A stretch of 64,000 bases of DNA from Sebastes aleutianus (GCA_916700875.1 CAKAKS010000067.1:29644933-29708932); one strand, 5' to 3'. Numbered from the stretch's first letter, positions 34,369 through 46,941 are shown. Notes: generated by a model not told the origin, from the sequence alone. Numbers and translations: made by a program.

Positions 34369-35101
34369 AAGGGCTGTCAATCAATACAAATATTTAATCG
34401 GGATTAATCGCATGATTGTTCATAGTTCATTGCAAATTAATCTCACATATTTTATCTGTTCAAAATGTACCTTAAAGGGAGATTTGTCAAGTATTTAATA
34501 TTCTTATCAACATGTGAGTGGGCAAATATGCTGCTTTATGCAAATGTATGTATATATTTATTATTGGAAATCAATTAACGACACAAAACAAGGACAGATA
34601 TTGTCCAGAAACCCTCAGGTACTGCATTTAGCATAGAAAATATGCTTAAATTATGACATGGCAAACTCAAGCCAGCTGTCAGTGTGTCAGTGTGCTGAGT
34701 TGACTATGACTTGCCCCGAACTGCATGTGATTATCATAAAGTGGGCATTTATGTAAAGGGGAGACTCGTGGGTACCCATAGAACCCATTTTCATTCACAT
34801 ATCTTGAGGTCAGAGGTCAAGGGACCTCTTTGAAAATGGCCATGACAGTTTTTCCTCTCCAAAATTTAGAGCAAGTTTGGAGCGTTATTTATCCTCCTTC
34901 GCAACAAGCTAGTATCAAATGGTTGGTACCAATGGATTCATTAGGTTCTCTAGTTTCATATGATACCAGTATGATATTTCACTCTAGCTTTTAAACAGTA
35001 CAACCTCCAGAAAATCGATTGCATTAATGTGTTAAAGAAATTAGTGGTGTATAACGAATTTGCATTAACGCGTCATTATCGCGTCAACTTTGACAGACCT
35101 A
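34369..35101 (+). mobile_element. Family A element, nearly full length
   Basis: From AAGGGCTGTCAATCAATAC to AACTTTGACAGACCTA, with the complete common core including CAAATATTTAATCGGGATTA. Both termini are mutated. The flanks ATTATAAT and AAAAAAAA do not match, so no target duplication is visible. Confidence 0.85.
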
Positions 35102-35539
35102 AAAAAAAAACACATGAAAATGTTGATATACCAAGTCAAACTTTTGACTCAGTATGTATTTTTATTTTTTAATCAAGCCTAACTTTTCTTCTTTTTTTTT
35201 CTTCTTCTTTTTTCATTTCTTGGCAGAAATAAGCTTCTCTACAATTCACCCACATCCCTGTTTATTTATCCAGATTTTCATTTGACTTTCATTTCTGCTT
35301 CCACTCGAATACAATACAAATTTCATGGCTGGTGTGTCCAGGGCAACGAGGAAGAGCCCAAATGCAGACAATAGATGCAGGCAGGGACAGAGCAGCGGTT
35401 TATTAACAAAAGAAAAAAATTCCGAAAAAGCTCACAGAGATGGGGAGCTAGTCCAAACAGAAGTCGTATCCGTCTACAGGATAGCAGCAACTGCTACAGG
35501 CAGGCGGTGCACCCTCAGCCGATCGACTGGGCGTTATCA
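35102..35539. other. Unassigned, possible retroelement-type repeat
   Basis: The part from 35320 (GGGCAACGAGGAAGAGCCC, AGCGGTTTATTAACAAAAG) has the style of a fish dispersed repeat. There is no second copy in this window. Confidence 0.35.
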
Positions 35540-35650
35540 GTGGTTATAGCCCATAGATTTAGGTTATCTATACCTAGGGTGACGTAGTATAAAGAGCGAC
35601 AAAGGACTTTCACCCAGGAGATGGCTGTTTGTGTCCTGTGTGAAAACAAA
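35540..35650 (-). repeat. Family C fragment, reverse orientation
   Basis: GACTTTCACCCAGGAGATGG followed by TGTTTGTGTCC is the reverse complement of the family marker GACACAAACACCGGTCTCC. CGTAGTATAAAGAGCGAC likewise matches the CGCTCTTTATACTAC segment. Confidence 0.6.
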
Positions 35651-35989
35651 TGTCGGAATATGTGGTGAGAGGCTGATGAGGGAATGAGATGCAGGTGAGC
35701 CGGGAAGTTCAGGTGACTACAGGACTGATGAGGGAAGTGGGAACAGGTGGGTGGAGCAGTCAGGTAATCGGGAAAGGAGGGCACCTGGTGGATGGATGGA
35801 AAATTGCAATGAAGGGGTCGGGAATAGGGAATGTGGATGGAGAGGAGGGATAGAGACAGACACGCAAAAAGGCTAAAATGCATACTTCATGACACATAGA
35901 AAGTCTGTGTAATGTCATGGAATTTCTACGCCTTCCCGTGAGACCGGGTTGGTTGGATCCATCCATCTCCCCTTCCACTCATCCAGTGT
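35651..35989. other. No gene; purine-rich sequence
   Basis: GA-rich plus strand (AGGTGAGCCGGGAAGTTCAG and similar) with a short TGGATGGATGG run. Class unknown. Confidence 0.4.
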
Positions 35990-36200
35990 GGGTCTTTTCG
36001 CTCTTTAACACTACGTCACCACACTCCCGGCGCACTTTCTCGGAAGGTTTACCGTTGCCGTGAATGGGTTTACATTATAGTTAATGGAACGCCCGATGCA
36101 TTTCTTACCGGTACTAAAAGGTGCTGTGCACGGTGGTACCGAACGCCAACGGCCATGACAATGCATCTGTATTTGACACCCTGGGAATGAGAACGGTCTG
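35990..36200 (+). repeat. Family C right-part fragment
   Basis: Shares CACTACGTCACCACACTCCC and GGTTTACATTATAGTTAATGG with 9568-9672. It ends in a terminus-like GGGAATGAGAACGGTCTG at 36183-36200. No left terminus, so the target duplication cannot be tested. Confidence 0.6.
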
Positions 36201-39200
36201 ATAGTTCATCATGTGTGGTGCGATGTGAAAGGCTAGAGAGCAGAGTGGAGAGAACATAGAAGGAAGAAAGTGCTTTACTGGCCTTTTGGGCGGTGAGCTA
36301 ATCAAACGAACAGTGAAGGCTTGATGGACGTGTCAAGGTCACTCTCAGATACATACAAGTGGTGTGTGGGCTGCATGTGTATCTGAAAGAAAGATAAGGA
36401 AATGAAAGCTTTCTTGTTTGTGAGATTGCTCAGAATATATACAGTATATAAAAATAACAGGGCACAGCAAATTGAGAGTAAATTGGACCCGGTTTACACA
36501 GAAATGCTGCAGAACTGTCAGTTCTCTGTTGCTGTACATGTCTACATGTATCCACTTAACCATCTGGCCCATACACAGCCACCTTTAAACTTTCCTTACA
36601 CACTACATGAGAATCAAGCCGATATTGGGCCCGATTCCCCCCTCACGACAATCATCAGCAAAGCCCCAATTATTTGATGGTTCTAAAGATTATCTTTCCA
36701 GATATTCCTGTGATGTGAGGTATGTTAAGAGCGTTTTTTACATCCCCCCGATCGGCTCGGCAGTCCATACTGGCCACATCGAATTCAAATCGTAAACATG
36801 TTCAATATTTACGATCGGATATTCTGTTGTGTGTGGGGAACCCTGATGGAGTCACGTGGGAAAGAACGATAGCCAATTGAGAACCAAGCTGACTGAAGCA
36901 GAAGGATAACCACCGCCGTCATGGCAGCCGTGGCTAATGCATGAGCTAACGCAAAACGTGAAACATAAAGTTATAGTAAGATGGAGCTCAGAAATGGAGG
37001 ACCAACTTGTTGATTCGTAGCAACAACACGATTGTTTATTTAACGTGTCTCCATGACTTCATCCACCCATCTTTCATGAATTTTCAGTACAAAGTAGTGC
37101 AAAAACTAACATCGCTAATTCTTCCTGCTGTCATGTTTGTTTACACTAAAGAGACGTTTGATAGTGAGAAATTTTGCGAGATTTACCTTTGTTTTTTTTA
37201 GTTGGGACTCTTGAATGGAATTCGATTGGACTTCATGAATGGGATCTGCGTGGTGTGTTGTTTTGGCCAAATCGTTGCTCACCACATACTATTACCAAAA
37301 CTGTTAAATTTAACATAAGATGTCATAACATAACATGTGAGCCGCCGAGTGCAAAACCGCGGTAACGCCGTTTGCCTCGCTCAGAGGCCATCCTCGCCGT
37401 AATAACACTATACTTTAGAAGTGACAGAAGTCAGACGGCGACTGGCGGTACCACAGTGTTGCACCTCTGAAGTCCTCGGAATACAAGGCTCAGGCAAAGA
37501 TGCAGAATAGAAGCCTCTGTCCCTCTGTAAGATGGACCTAGAGTCCGGCGAGCCAAGTAGGAAGCAGACCGGCAGCCAGTCTCTCCACGGGCCCCTTCAG
37601 CAGATACTCCTACCTCAGAACAAACGTGGAGCCAAGCACAAAAACAAGCAATGTGTTCCTCCGTGCTGACTCAGCCTGGTGAAAAACAGGAAACCGATGA
37701 GCTGGCAGGCTGTACGTATCACTCAGCTCTTAAATGTCACAATGGGACGTTCTTGGGACTTACATTTTTTCTTCTTTGTATGTTCATTTTAAAGCCTACA
37801 AGAGCGGCTCCCACAGGAGCAGAGAACAGCATGACTGGAGTGAGGACAGGAGAGAGAGATATCCAACACAAAGTGTCAAAAATGATGGATGGTGACCTTT
37901 TTGTTCATGTTATTTCAACACCTGCTGAGTGGGCTAAGCAACGGCTAAAAATGCGGCTGATTGACTGCCTCTATTGCTTTTGGAATTGAAGTGATATAAA
38001 AAACTGTTTTTAGCATTGGTGCACTGACATTGTTAGTCGGCACCAAATATTCACACCCCCTGGCGTGACAATAAATAAAACTTAGAATGTTTCTTTTCAG
38101 CCCGGTCTCCTTAAAATAACATTCAAAAAAACGCTATAACGTGGGCTTCAGAATGAGGTAGTGCTTTCTGCATTTATTTTCTTAGCGACCCTGTCTTTGA
38201 ACGGTCTGAACGAGACAACAGAGGAGGAGAGACAGGTGATCAGAGAGGGGAGAGGATGGGAGATGGGGAGACAGTCCGGTCTGGACTCAGTGCCTGTCGG
38301 AGGCTCTTTCAGTGCCACTAGCCAGCGCTGCAGTAACATTACTGATCTCCGTTTCAGCGTCAGTTTATGAGATGGACTGTTTTGTCCTTGGGTTTAACAT
38401 AGTAAAAGTCATCTTTACATCCAGGAGAAATACAATACAGTCCCCTCTTTTGTCTCCTCAGTCTCCGTCTTTCACGGTCTCTACCGTTGTATCTGTGCAA
38501 CTCTGCCGAGCCAACTAACCTCGTGATGTCACAGGTTAGAGTATACGACAACATGGCAGTGCTCTTGCCACGGAAGATAAAACAGCTTCTTTTTTCTTTT
38601 AAATACTTACCTACATTTGTCATGTTTGTTATATAATTATTCATTAGAGTGGAAATCCATTTAGTAAACCAGCTTAACTTGGTTGAACATTTCATTTCCA
38701 TTTTAACTACCTTAGCAACTTCCCAACTGTATTAGTAGTTCACTGTAGGCTACAGTGTTAATACATTCCCCCTCTGTTTCTACTCTCTTTCTCGCTCTTG
38801 ATCATTCCATCTTTTTGAATTATATCAATGCAGTAGAAATATTTAAAGCATATGGCTTTGAAATATGAGATATCTTACCCCATTATGTTGTGAAACTCTT
38901 CAATCACCTGCCATATAAATTGAAGTAAAAAACCACAAGAGGACATGAAAAAAGATTAAAACAATAGCAGTTTCCTTGCATTTTTTTTTTCTTCCACTGA
39001 GTATTTAATATTCTAGACTGATTTTTCATTACCTCAGAGACAGAGAAACACTCTCTTTCTTTCTGTGCCTGTGTGATAAGTTGTGGATAAAGTGACTCAG
39101 ATTGTTTTCCCAGTTCCTTTTGGTGTAAATTAGCCGGAGCTTCAAATACATTCTGTAGTTTGTCTTACCACTGCAGTATGTCCTAATATTTACTTTGGGA

Positions 39201-39309
39201 TATTATTTGGAGGGTTTAGTTAGAGTTGTATAGACGTGTTCAACCTCAGAGTAAAACCAAACATTTACTATATTGATTTGATAGTTATCAATAATAAAAA
39301 TGGAATAAA
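36201..39309. other. About 3 kb without recognisable gene
   Basis: 37300-37480 includes GC-rich CAAAACCGCGGTAACGCCG and GACAGAAGTCAGACGGCGAC, resembling fish dispersed repeats, but no second copy is present. 36610-36850 has GATCGG-type palindromic patches. No frame is convincing. Confidence 0.4.
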
Positions 39310-39560
39310 ATAATGTGCCAAAAGTTGGTTTGAGTTATAACAACTCCAGAAGTGCTGTAACTTAAGTACAGAAGTTACATGATAAATAAATCAAGTCTGA
39401 CTTGTGGTTTCACACGGGACACCAACACCAGTCTCCTGGGTGAAAGTCACGTTTTTTGACCCACCCATCCACCCCGACGTCCTCCGTATGTTCGCCGCTC
39501 TTTATACTACCCGGTTCACAATTACGTGGATTACATACAAATTGATTTTGTAAAAAATCC
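39310..39560 (+). repeat. Family C fragment
   Basis: CTGTAACTTAAGTACAGAAG (decayed hairpin), then GGGACACCAACACCAGTCTC, CACCCCGACGTCCTCCG and CGCCGCTCTTTATACTACC, parallel to 30430-30620. Confidence 0.7.
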
Positions 39561-40710
39561 TTTATTACTATCGGGTTAGCTCCCTCCCCCACCCATCATA
39601 CATATATCATAACACATAGTCATATCATTGGAATGAAAAAAGGTTTGGTATGCAGTAAGTGTTCAACTTATCGAGCAGCAACGATGAAAATGTGCACAAT
39701 GTCCAACTTCTGCCACACTGTAGTAAACTCTGCAGTTGTGAAAAATATCTGAATATCCTTAAAGTATTCCCTCGCTAGCCCTTTTGAATATTTCTGATAC
39801 CTTGAAGTACTCTCATGCTTCCCACTGTACTGGACCGAATGCACTTGCATATCCATTGGTGGTCTATTGCCCCAATGGGGGTATATCTAGAGGTAAACCC
39901 AACTCCTGTCCCTATCTGTATACAGCTTTTCTAAGTAAACATCTAACTCCCTCTTACCTCCTTTCAGAGTGACACTTCTAAACTTGTACAGATCTTTATA
40001 AAAATATACCTTGTTCCCGTCTGTTAGGGTTAGACATTCTGCATTCCTAAAAGTTGCCAACCAAGTTGTGAGGTCATTCTGCAGCACATTTCTCGCTATC
40101 TGTAAGCCTTCCCCCACTGGCCTCTGAGTTGCCTTCGCTTCGATTAAAAGATTTTTCAACAGGGTAGACCTTTAGTATTCCAAATACCCAACACTGTAAA
40201 AAGGCTATTTCCAGCCCCAAAGGGCATTTAAATGACCAGACTGAAGTTAATTTTCTCACAGTCTCACCGGCTGACAATGTTATCTGTGCAAAACCATGCA
40301 TGAGATGGCCTTTCCAGCTTTGCAGAATTAAAATGCCGGTCGTAGGATCTGCTTCCCTCACATAACCTGAGGGAGACAGCAACAGGTCCTCTGTAGAATC
40401 AAGGATTCAATTTAATATGTAAGCAAGCTTCAAGGGTCAATACCAGCCAATCATAAAAAGAGGGAACTACAGCCTTTGTTAATGCTGCCAGGGGCATTTA
40501 TTTACCTTGAATGCAGAGAGAACTATGCCTTTATTGGAAACATGCTTGAACTAGAGATAGGCCTTTATTCTTTTATTTTCCCTGTTTTATCATCTGTTTG
40601 CATTTGATTTGCTATTGGTGCTTTTAAATTGCTGCAGACTTTTCCATGTTGTCTTGATAAATTCAGGATAATGTACATTTTTACAGCACTAAAGCTAGTC
40701 AGTACCAGTT
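39561..40710. other. No recognisable gene or repeat
   Basis: A minus-strand frame at 40074-40382 has no recognisable motif. Nothing else seen. Confidence 0.45.
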
Positions 40711-41095
40711 GCCATGGAATTTGAAACACATTCATGGTCTCCAGAGAATTGACCCTAATGATTTTGATGATGCTCTGACTTTTCCTCTAGCGCCACCTTG
40801 AGATTGACATTTGTGGTTTAGGTGACATGTCTCAACAACAATTGAATGGATTTGCCATGACACATTTGGTAAACAGATTCATGTTCCCCTCAGGATGAAT
40901 TGCAAGCGATCGCTTGACTTATCATCTAGAGCCACCATCAGGTCGATATCTGTTCTCCAATACTTTGATTTATGACTAAATACCTGCAAAACTGATTACA
41001 TTGCCATTGCCCTCAGCCGTGTTTAATGCAATTAGAATATATTAGCATGTTAATGTTAGCATTTATCTCAACAAAGCACCACTCACAAAGCAGCT
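40711..41095 (+). repeat. Family D dispersed repeat
   Basis: Shares CACATTCATGGTCTCCAGAG, CTCTGACTTTTCCTCTAGCG, the CTCAACAACAATTGAATGG region and the closing TTAGCATGTTAATGTTAGCA with 46520-46941. No coding frame or clear termini. Confidence 0.65.
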
Positions 41096-41353
41096 GTGTG
41101 TGTACACTCTCACAGACTTTTCCACCAAAGTTAGCACGTATATGCAGGTGTTTTGAACACTAACGCTAAAAATAGGCGATAGACTCATTTCCCATTGCCA
41201 GTAGACAAGTACGCATTTCTGTTTCTTCTCTGGTGTGTCGAGTTCAAGGTCATGAATGTGCCGGAAAACAGGGTTAGTAAAAAGTGAAAATGTTAAGGTC
41301 GTTACTTCTTTTTTTTTTATCCGTTACTTATTAAGTCTATCTTTCAAACTCTC

Positions 41354-41530
41354 AAACCAGAGTTGGTGATTGTTGGAACAGTGGAAAGATGAACAGAGGC
41401 AGTTTTGATGAGTTTTACATTGTTCCTGTCGAGTGTGTGTTTTACAATGATCAGAAAGGTAAAAATTACCATTTCTGTCAATGGAGTCTGGTAGCTTTGA
41501 GGAGCGCATATAACGGCTGTTTTCTTTTCA
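41354..41530 (+). repeat. Direct repeat E, copy 1
   Basis: AGAGTTGGTGATTGTTGGAA begins a segment that recurs at 42495-42670, sharing GATGAGTTTTA, ATGATCAG and GAGTCTGGTGGCTTTGAGG-like sequence. The copies differ by several substitutions and small indels. Confidence 0.8.
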
Positions 41531-41587
41531 CATCTGGCTCAGGGAATGGGACAGGAGTCCACGCAAGATTATACTGAACTTAAAACC

Positions 41588-42183
41588 CAACACATTCTCA
41601 CTCCCAACTCGTCAAATACCGCTGCTTGGTCAGTGCTCCTCGGCATCGGAGACAGAGGTACCCCTCTTGCGTTACTTTTGGGACAGACCAGGGACGGCGT
41701 GTTGATATATGCTTGTTACATGCATAGTGTCCTTTCAAAATAAACTTCCGTTTTTACAGGAAGTTAAGTTTGGGCAACACAACCACTTAGGTAAGTTTAG
41801 GAAACAGTCATGGTTGACGTTAACTTCACTGAATAACGACTCACGCGACTCACAAGACTGACGGTACTGACGAGTCATGTGACCAATGACTGACGCGACA
41901 AAATACCTGGGACACAAACACCGGTCTCTTGGTTGAAAGTCTTGTGTTTGTTTGACCCATCCAACACCCCTCCGGCCCGCCTTTAGTGGGCTCTCATGCT
42001 ATTAATACTACATCACTTGCTGCAACTGTCGAATAACGCCACAGGTGGGTTTACATTGGAGTTAGTTGAAAGCCCGTTTCGTCAAATACTGTTGCTCAAG
42101 GGTGCCTCGGTGTGTCGGTTTCCGATGCCGAGGGGTACTTACCAAACGGCGGTATTTGACAAGTTGGGAGTGAGAACGGGTTG
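41588..42183 (+). mobile_element. Family C element, complete, with perfect 8-bp target duplication
   Basis: Bounded by TTAAAACC on both sides (41580-41587 and 42184-42191), an exact 8-base duplication. Terminal inverted repeats extend about 70 bases: the left end is CAACACATTCTCACTCCCAA; the right end reads TTGGGAGTGAGAACGGGTTG. The inverted ends continue into CCTCGGCATCGGA on each side. The interior has TTAGGTAAGTTTAGGAAACA and GGGACACAAACACCGGTCTC. There is no transposase, so it is non-autonomous. The CA...TG ends and 8-bp duplication suggest hAT (P-type elements also give 8 bp). This defines the family ends for the other fragments. Confidence 0.88.
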
Positions 42184-42494
42184 TTAAAACCAAACATAAT
42201 TTATTTAACTACGGTTGTGAGTGTAGTGCATGGATGTGTGGCATATGTGCTGTTGAGGCGTTGATGGTGCAGAACCAAAGAAGGTGATGCCAGGTGGATG
42301 TGGCTGTATGGAGAGAGACAATTAAGACATGGAGAAGGCTTTATATTATAGCCTGGAATGCCCAGGTGAGCTTAATCAAGCTGACGAGCCTCCCTTGTCA
42401 GACAGCTGCCTCCTGAGTTTGGTCAGGACAGCCTCCAAGAGAGTGAGAGGGGCATCACAACACCTAACTTGATGAATTAAGGGTTTATGCCGAC

Positions 42495-42670
42495 CAAATC
42501 AGAGTTGGTGATTGTTGGAACAGTGGAAAGACTAACCAAGATGGTTTTGATGAGTTTTATTTTACCGTGTTGTCTGAATGAATTGTGTTTCTATGATCAG
42601 CGAGGTAAAATTACTGTTGTCTGACTGGAGTCTGGTGGCTTTGAGGAGAGCATATTAATTGCATGTTTTG
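42495..42670 (+). repeat. Direct repeat E, copy 2
   Basis: Second copy of the 41354-41530 segment in the same orientation, about 1.14 kb downstream. The complete family C element lies between the copies. Confidence 0.8.
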
Positions 42671-45600
42671 TAAATTATAATAATTTTCCAGGGAATGAAT
42701 GCCAATTGTAACCTTTCCCACTAAAGACAAAAGCCAGATGTTAGCAGGTGTTAGTAGGGTTTTGTCCAGTGGAAATGGGACTTTAGTCATGTTAAATAAT
42801 ACATAAAATAAGACATAGCCTACTGTTTTCACTTACTAGTGAATTCCAGTCGCTTCCACTTTTTTCATTCTCTGTTGAGCTACTTTACTAAAAAATTCAA
42901 CACTTCCAGCACCTATATTTCAAATTAAATGCCTTCCCGTTGCATAATGCCTACCTTTCTTGGTAGCCTTTTAGTGTGAAAATCTCCAGGAAAGTTTGAG
43001 TTTTATTGCGAGTAGTTTAACACCAAATTATAATGGATATGAAAAGTATTTCTGTACTAATGGGATAAGTGCTTTGGAAATATTCAATATTCTGAATTTA
43101 CCATGTGAGTCATTGGTAATTCCACCCCCACTGAATGTTTTAACACTGCAGTCTTTATTTGCTGGACAGGCAAGTGTCAACTCGTGAGTTACCAACAGTT
43201 AACTTCTGTAGTGGCAGCCTGCGGTAATGTACTGTAAGGTCAAAGATTACACACTACAGGACCATTAAACTGATCTGTAAACAGTCCTCTTTGCGTACTG
43301 CCTGTAAACATTGCCCTAGATGTCTGCCCACTGTGCTGCCAAACAAACAGTTAGTGTTTGTCCATCTATTGAATTGGTCTAGAAAATGGATGTATTATCA
43401 CACCGAAAAAACTATTTCTCTCCCTCCACAGACACTATTGTGATTGTTATTGATGTGGTCTTTCTTCATAACAGATTGTCACACAATCCGCCCTCTGATT
43501 CCTAACAATCCCTCTCCACTTTGCACCGATCAGAGCAGAAAATTGTCGTAAAATGAAATTTAAATAAATAACCGTGCCAGCATCTGTCACAGTCGAACTC
43601 AGGAATGTTTGTTCCAACTGATTGAAATAGAAATGCATCGAGCAATAAAAAAGTAAGGAGGAAAAAAACATGTTTGCTCTCGTCTTCATGCGTACGATGG
43701 GAGCGTTGAGCTGTCAGTAAGGGGGGTTTAGGAAGGAAGAGGATAAAGGCAACTCTAAGCTCATTAAAACACGAAGGTGTTGAATAGCCAGATTATAAGA
43801 ACTCCTCCCTAATTTCACAAGCAAAGCAGAAACAGTGCCGTCAGTGTAGACCAGATACGCCGCAAACCGGTTTTAAGCTTCTATCATCATTCAGCAGGCC
43901 ACTTTTTCCATTTCCATTATCTTTCTCACACCGGTTAGAGGGGAGAGGAAAACTCTCAAGGCATCTTTTTTTTTTATCCTCTTTGACTTAGTCTGGTCCA
44001 TTTTGTCTCTCTCTCTTTGCCATCCTCACCCCATGTATGCTCTCTGTCTCAACATCTAAATCAGATTTTCGGCAGCGAGCAGCAGTCGGTGCTTCAGTTA
44101 GCTCTGTCCATAACTGGAGGCGAAGATGAGAGCAGCCGCTGCGACAGAGACAAATAATTGCTGAAAACTTTCCCTTCAGTTTCTTTGGTAAAGTCGCAGT
44201 GAAAGACAGGAGAGCTGCAGCTTCGGGGCCCCCACAGTACCATCCATCATGGCTACTATATGCCCATTAAATAAAAACCCTTTTGCACCGTCAAGTGAAC
44301 ACCCTCACCACTTTTAAACGTAATGATTTGCACTTTTATTTCATTACACTGGGTCATGATGTTTCAGAGAAATGCTGAATATGCATAAGGATTATGAAAA
44401 GTATTGTTATTCCCTTGTTATATGGTGCCTATGGGCCTTTGAATGTTGCTTCTCTGCTCCCGCATATTTTCTTGTTGTTTCTGTTGACTCCCAGTATCCC
44501 CACTGAGCCATTACATTACATTCATTTATAAGTGTTCATCCAGAAAGCCCTGTGAACAGCAGATCTGAAATAATTTCAAGGTGTTGCATAGTACACTACC
44601 TTCATTTTGAATTTAAGCATCTGCATCTTTGTAAATTTCTTTGAAAGCAGTGCTATTAATTCTCACAAAAACTAAATTGTATCTTGGCCACTTATGTGTG
44701 CTATATACGTATTATTTTCCTTTTACTCCAAAAGTCAAAAGGGTAGCAATGCATATAATAAAGTCTTGGAGGGCGGGAGTGGATGAACCCCGGTTAAAGA
44801 GTAACTGCCCGTAGGCCTAAGGGACGCTCTAAGAAATAAAGCGAACGCGCCCGCAATGAGATAGGCATCATTTCAATGGTCAACAATACAGATGCAGCCA
44901 CCTAGAATTTCCCCTCCCAGCTTAGTTCCAGCCGAATGCCAGGCGGATCCCAGCCGCTGGGCAGGGTTTTGATGGAAAGCATTACAAATAAAAGTCATGC
45001 TCTCAAATTGAAAGTCCACGCTCTTGAATAAAGAGAAGAAAAAAGCTCCATATTATCTATAGCTAAAAGAGAAGCACATATATGGTGTAATAAGTGTAAA
45101 TGGAAGTGTATTGAATCACATATGGATTTTTTTTTGGATGCGAGACACTTCAAATGTGTAAATGGGGCCACATGAATCCCAAACATCTGGGACATCAATG
45201 ATTCGTACCAGCTGTGCATGTGTGCCCCTGTTTGATTGCATGTTTTATGTGAAATATATATTTATTACAGTTACTTCCAAAACACCCTGTTGTGCATATT
45301 GTTTCTTGTGTGCACATGTTCTGAGTTTTCAAAGCATAAGGTTTGTGTAATTTGATATTTTCTATCCTGATAAACATGACAAACACTGCTGGCATTGAGT
45401 TAATCCCACTAACAAGTATTGTCACAGGCAGATATTGCATGCCTGTGTGCCATCTCATCCAAAATCATTTAGCACATGAAAAAGGCACGCTTCTGTACTG
45501 GGTGACATATTCCTTCATTAAAATGAACAGTCTAGTTTATTCCTCTCAGCTGTCAAACTAGCCAGACTAACTAGATCAAAAAATGCAGTCTCAAAATTGC

Positions 45601-45837
45601 TGTAAAATAAAGTGGCCATGCTCATTGTAATGAAGAAATATGTCACCTAATGTAATAGCATGGCTTTTCTAGGTATTTGTAATTGTTTTGAGGGTAGCAG
45701 TTCAGTTCTATGGCGTGGAAAGATAAGCTTTATTTGGGTTGCCTGTCAACATCATATTCATTAGAAAGTTAATTGGATCTATTGGTCGCAAAAGTAAAGT
45801 GAATCGCAGCATGTAACCTTGGAAACAGAGCAATGCA
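42671..45837. other. About 3.2 kb without recognisable gene
   Basis: No repeat shared with the rest of the window was noticed. 43690-44280 and 44760-45060 are complex and not simple-sequence, so they are candidates for conserved non-coding DNA. Frames are short and motif-free. Confidence 0.4.
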
Positions 45838-45916
45838 GAAGTGCCTTAAACTTGCATTCTTTCTAATAGCCACCAGGGGGCGACTCCTCTGGTTGCAAAA
45901 AGTCAAAGTCAGATTG
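45838..45916 (+). repeat. Family B, left piece of an interrupted copy
   Basis: GTGCCTTAAACTTGCATTC to GGTTGCAAAAAGTCAAAGTC. It continues at 46139 after an inserted family C piece. Confidence 0.75.
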
Positions 45917-46138
45917 TAAACAAACACAAGGCTTTCATCCAGGAGATTGTTGTGTTTTGTTTCACTGTCACGTTGCAATCACCTGTTCATTCATGTCTCA
46001 TGTTCACACCGTTGAGTTTCATTTCCCCCTACAAACGTAGTAGTTTTAAACCCAAACCATAGTTATATCTTTCCTAAACATAACTAGGTAGTTTAACTAA
46101 AGTGTATGTATGTGACGAGTTGGGATGAGAACGTGTTG
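45917..46138 (-). mobile_element. Family C insertion inside family B
   Basis: Reads on the plus strand as the reverse of the family: GGCTTTCATCCAGGAGATTG, then CATAGTTATATCTTTCCTAA, closing with GGGATGAGAACGTGTTG, a family C terminus. Family B resumes directly with ATACAGCATGATG. The left terminus is missing. Confidence 0.65.
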
Positions 46139-46370
46139 ATACAGCATGATGTTCATTTAGTAAATTATGGTCCCATTTAGAGTGAAATAGACCATAAAGC
46201 AGGGGATGCTTTAGGGCGTGGCTACCTTGTGATTGACAGGTCGCTACCACGGCGTTGTCCAGTCTGGGAGTTGCCCGTGTTTCGTCTCACAACTTTAACC
46301 TTTTCAAAGTGTTTTCAATTCATTTAAGTTAATTATAACCTTTCTGATTGCCTAAAAATGTCTTACGGGC
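46139..46370 (+). repeat. Family B, right piece of an interrupted copy
   Basis: Matches 9942-10170: ATACAGCATGATGTTCATTT to CTAAAAATGTCTTAC, then stops. The last part of family B (from the ATGGCGACGG region onward) is absent. Confidence 0.75.
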
Positions 46371-46519
46371 CTTTCAGACAGAACACGGTTTACTGTGCGC
46401 TCCACTGCGCTCGCACTTGCACTGCTCGGGGTAGCGAAAAGCTGTTGGTGTGCCAAGCAAGCCATTGGAGATAACGGCTTTCAGAGATTCATCTGTCCCC
46501 GGAGGAGGAAGCTTACTGT

Positions 46520-46941
46520 CTTTTGGTAATCCTCTGACTTTACATCTGGACCACCAGCAGGTCCTGCAAAATATCTGAACATCAAATTGATGAATTGGCA
46601 CAAATATCTGGTACAGACATTCATGGTTCCCAAACAATGTATCCCAGTGACTTTGTTGATCCCCTGACCTTTCCTTTAGCACCATCAGTAGGTTGACATT
46701 TCTCAATTTGAGCGAAATGTCACAACAACTGCTGGATTTCCATGGAATCTGGCTCAGATATTCAGGTAAATTCTTTGGTTTATGTCCGAACTAATAATAT
46801 TCCCATCATCCCCAGCTGTATTTTTTGTTTAGTGTTGATTAGCAAATTTTAGCATGCTAACACACTAAGCTAAAATGGTGAATATGGTCAATGTTAAGCC
46901 CGCTTAACAGCAGCATATTAGCCATTGTTAGCATGTTACAT
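46520..46941 (+). repeat. Family D dispersed repeat, longest copy
   Basis: Contains ACATTCATGGTTCCCAAAC, CCCTGACCTTTCCTTTAGCA, GAAATGTCACAACAACTGCT and the closing GCAAATTTTAGCATGCTAAC, then AGCATGTTACATGGC. I recall such sequence as common in fish introns; its mechanism of spread is not evident. Confidence 0.65.

Noticed and set aside
34361..35109. Target duplication for the family A copy at 34369-35101
   Set aside because: Flanks ATTATAAT and AAAAAAAA do not match.
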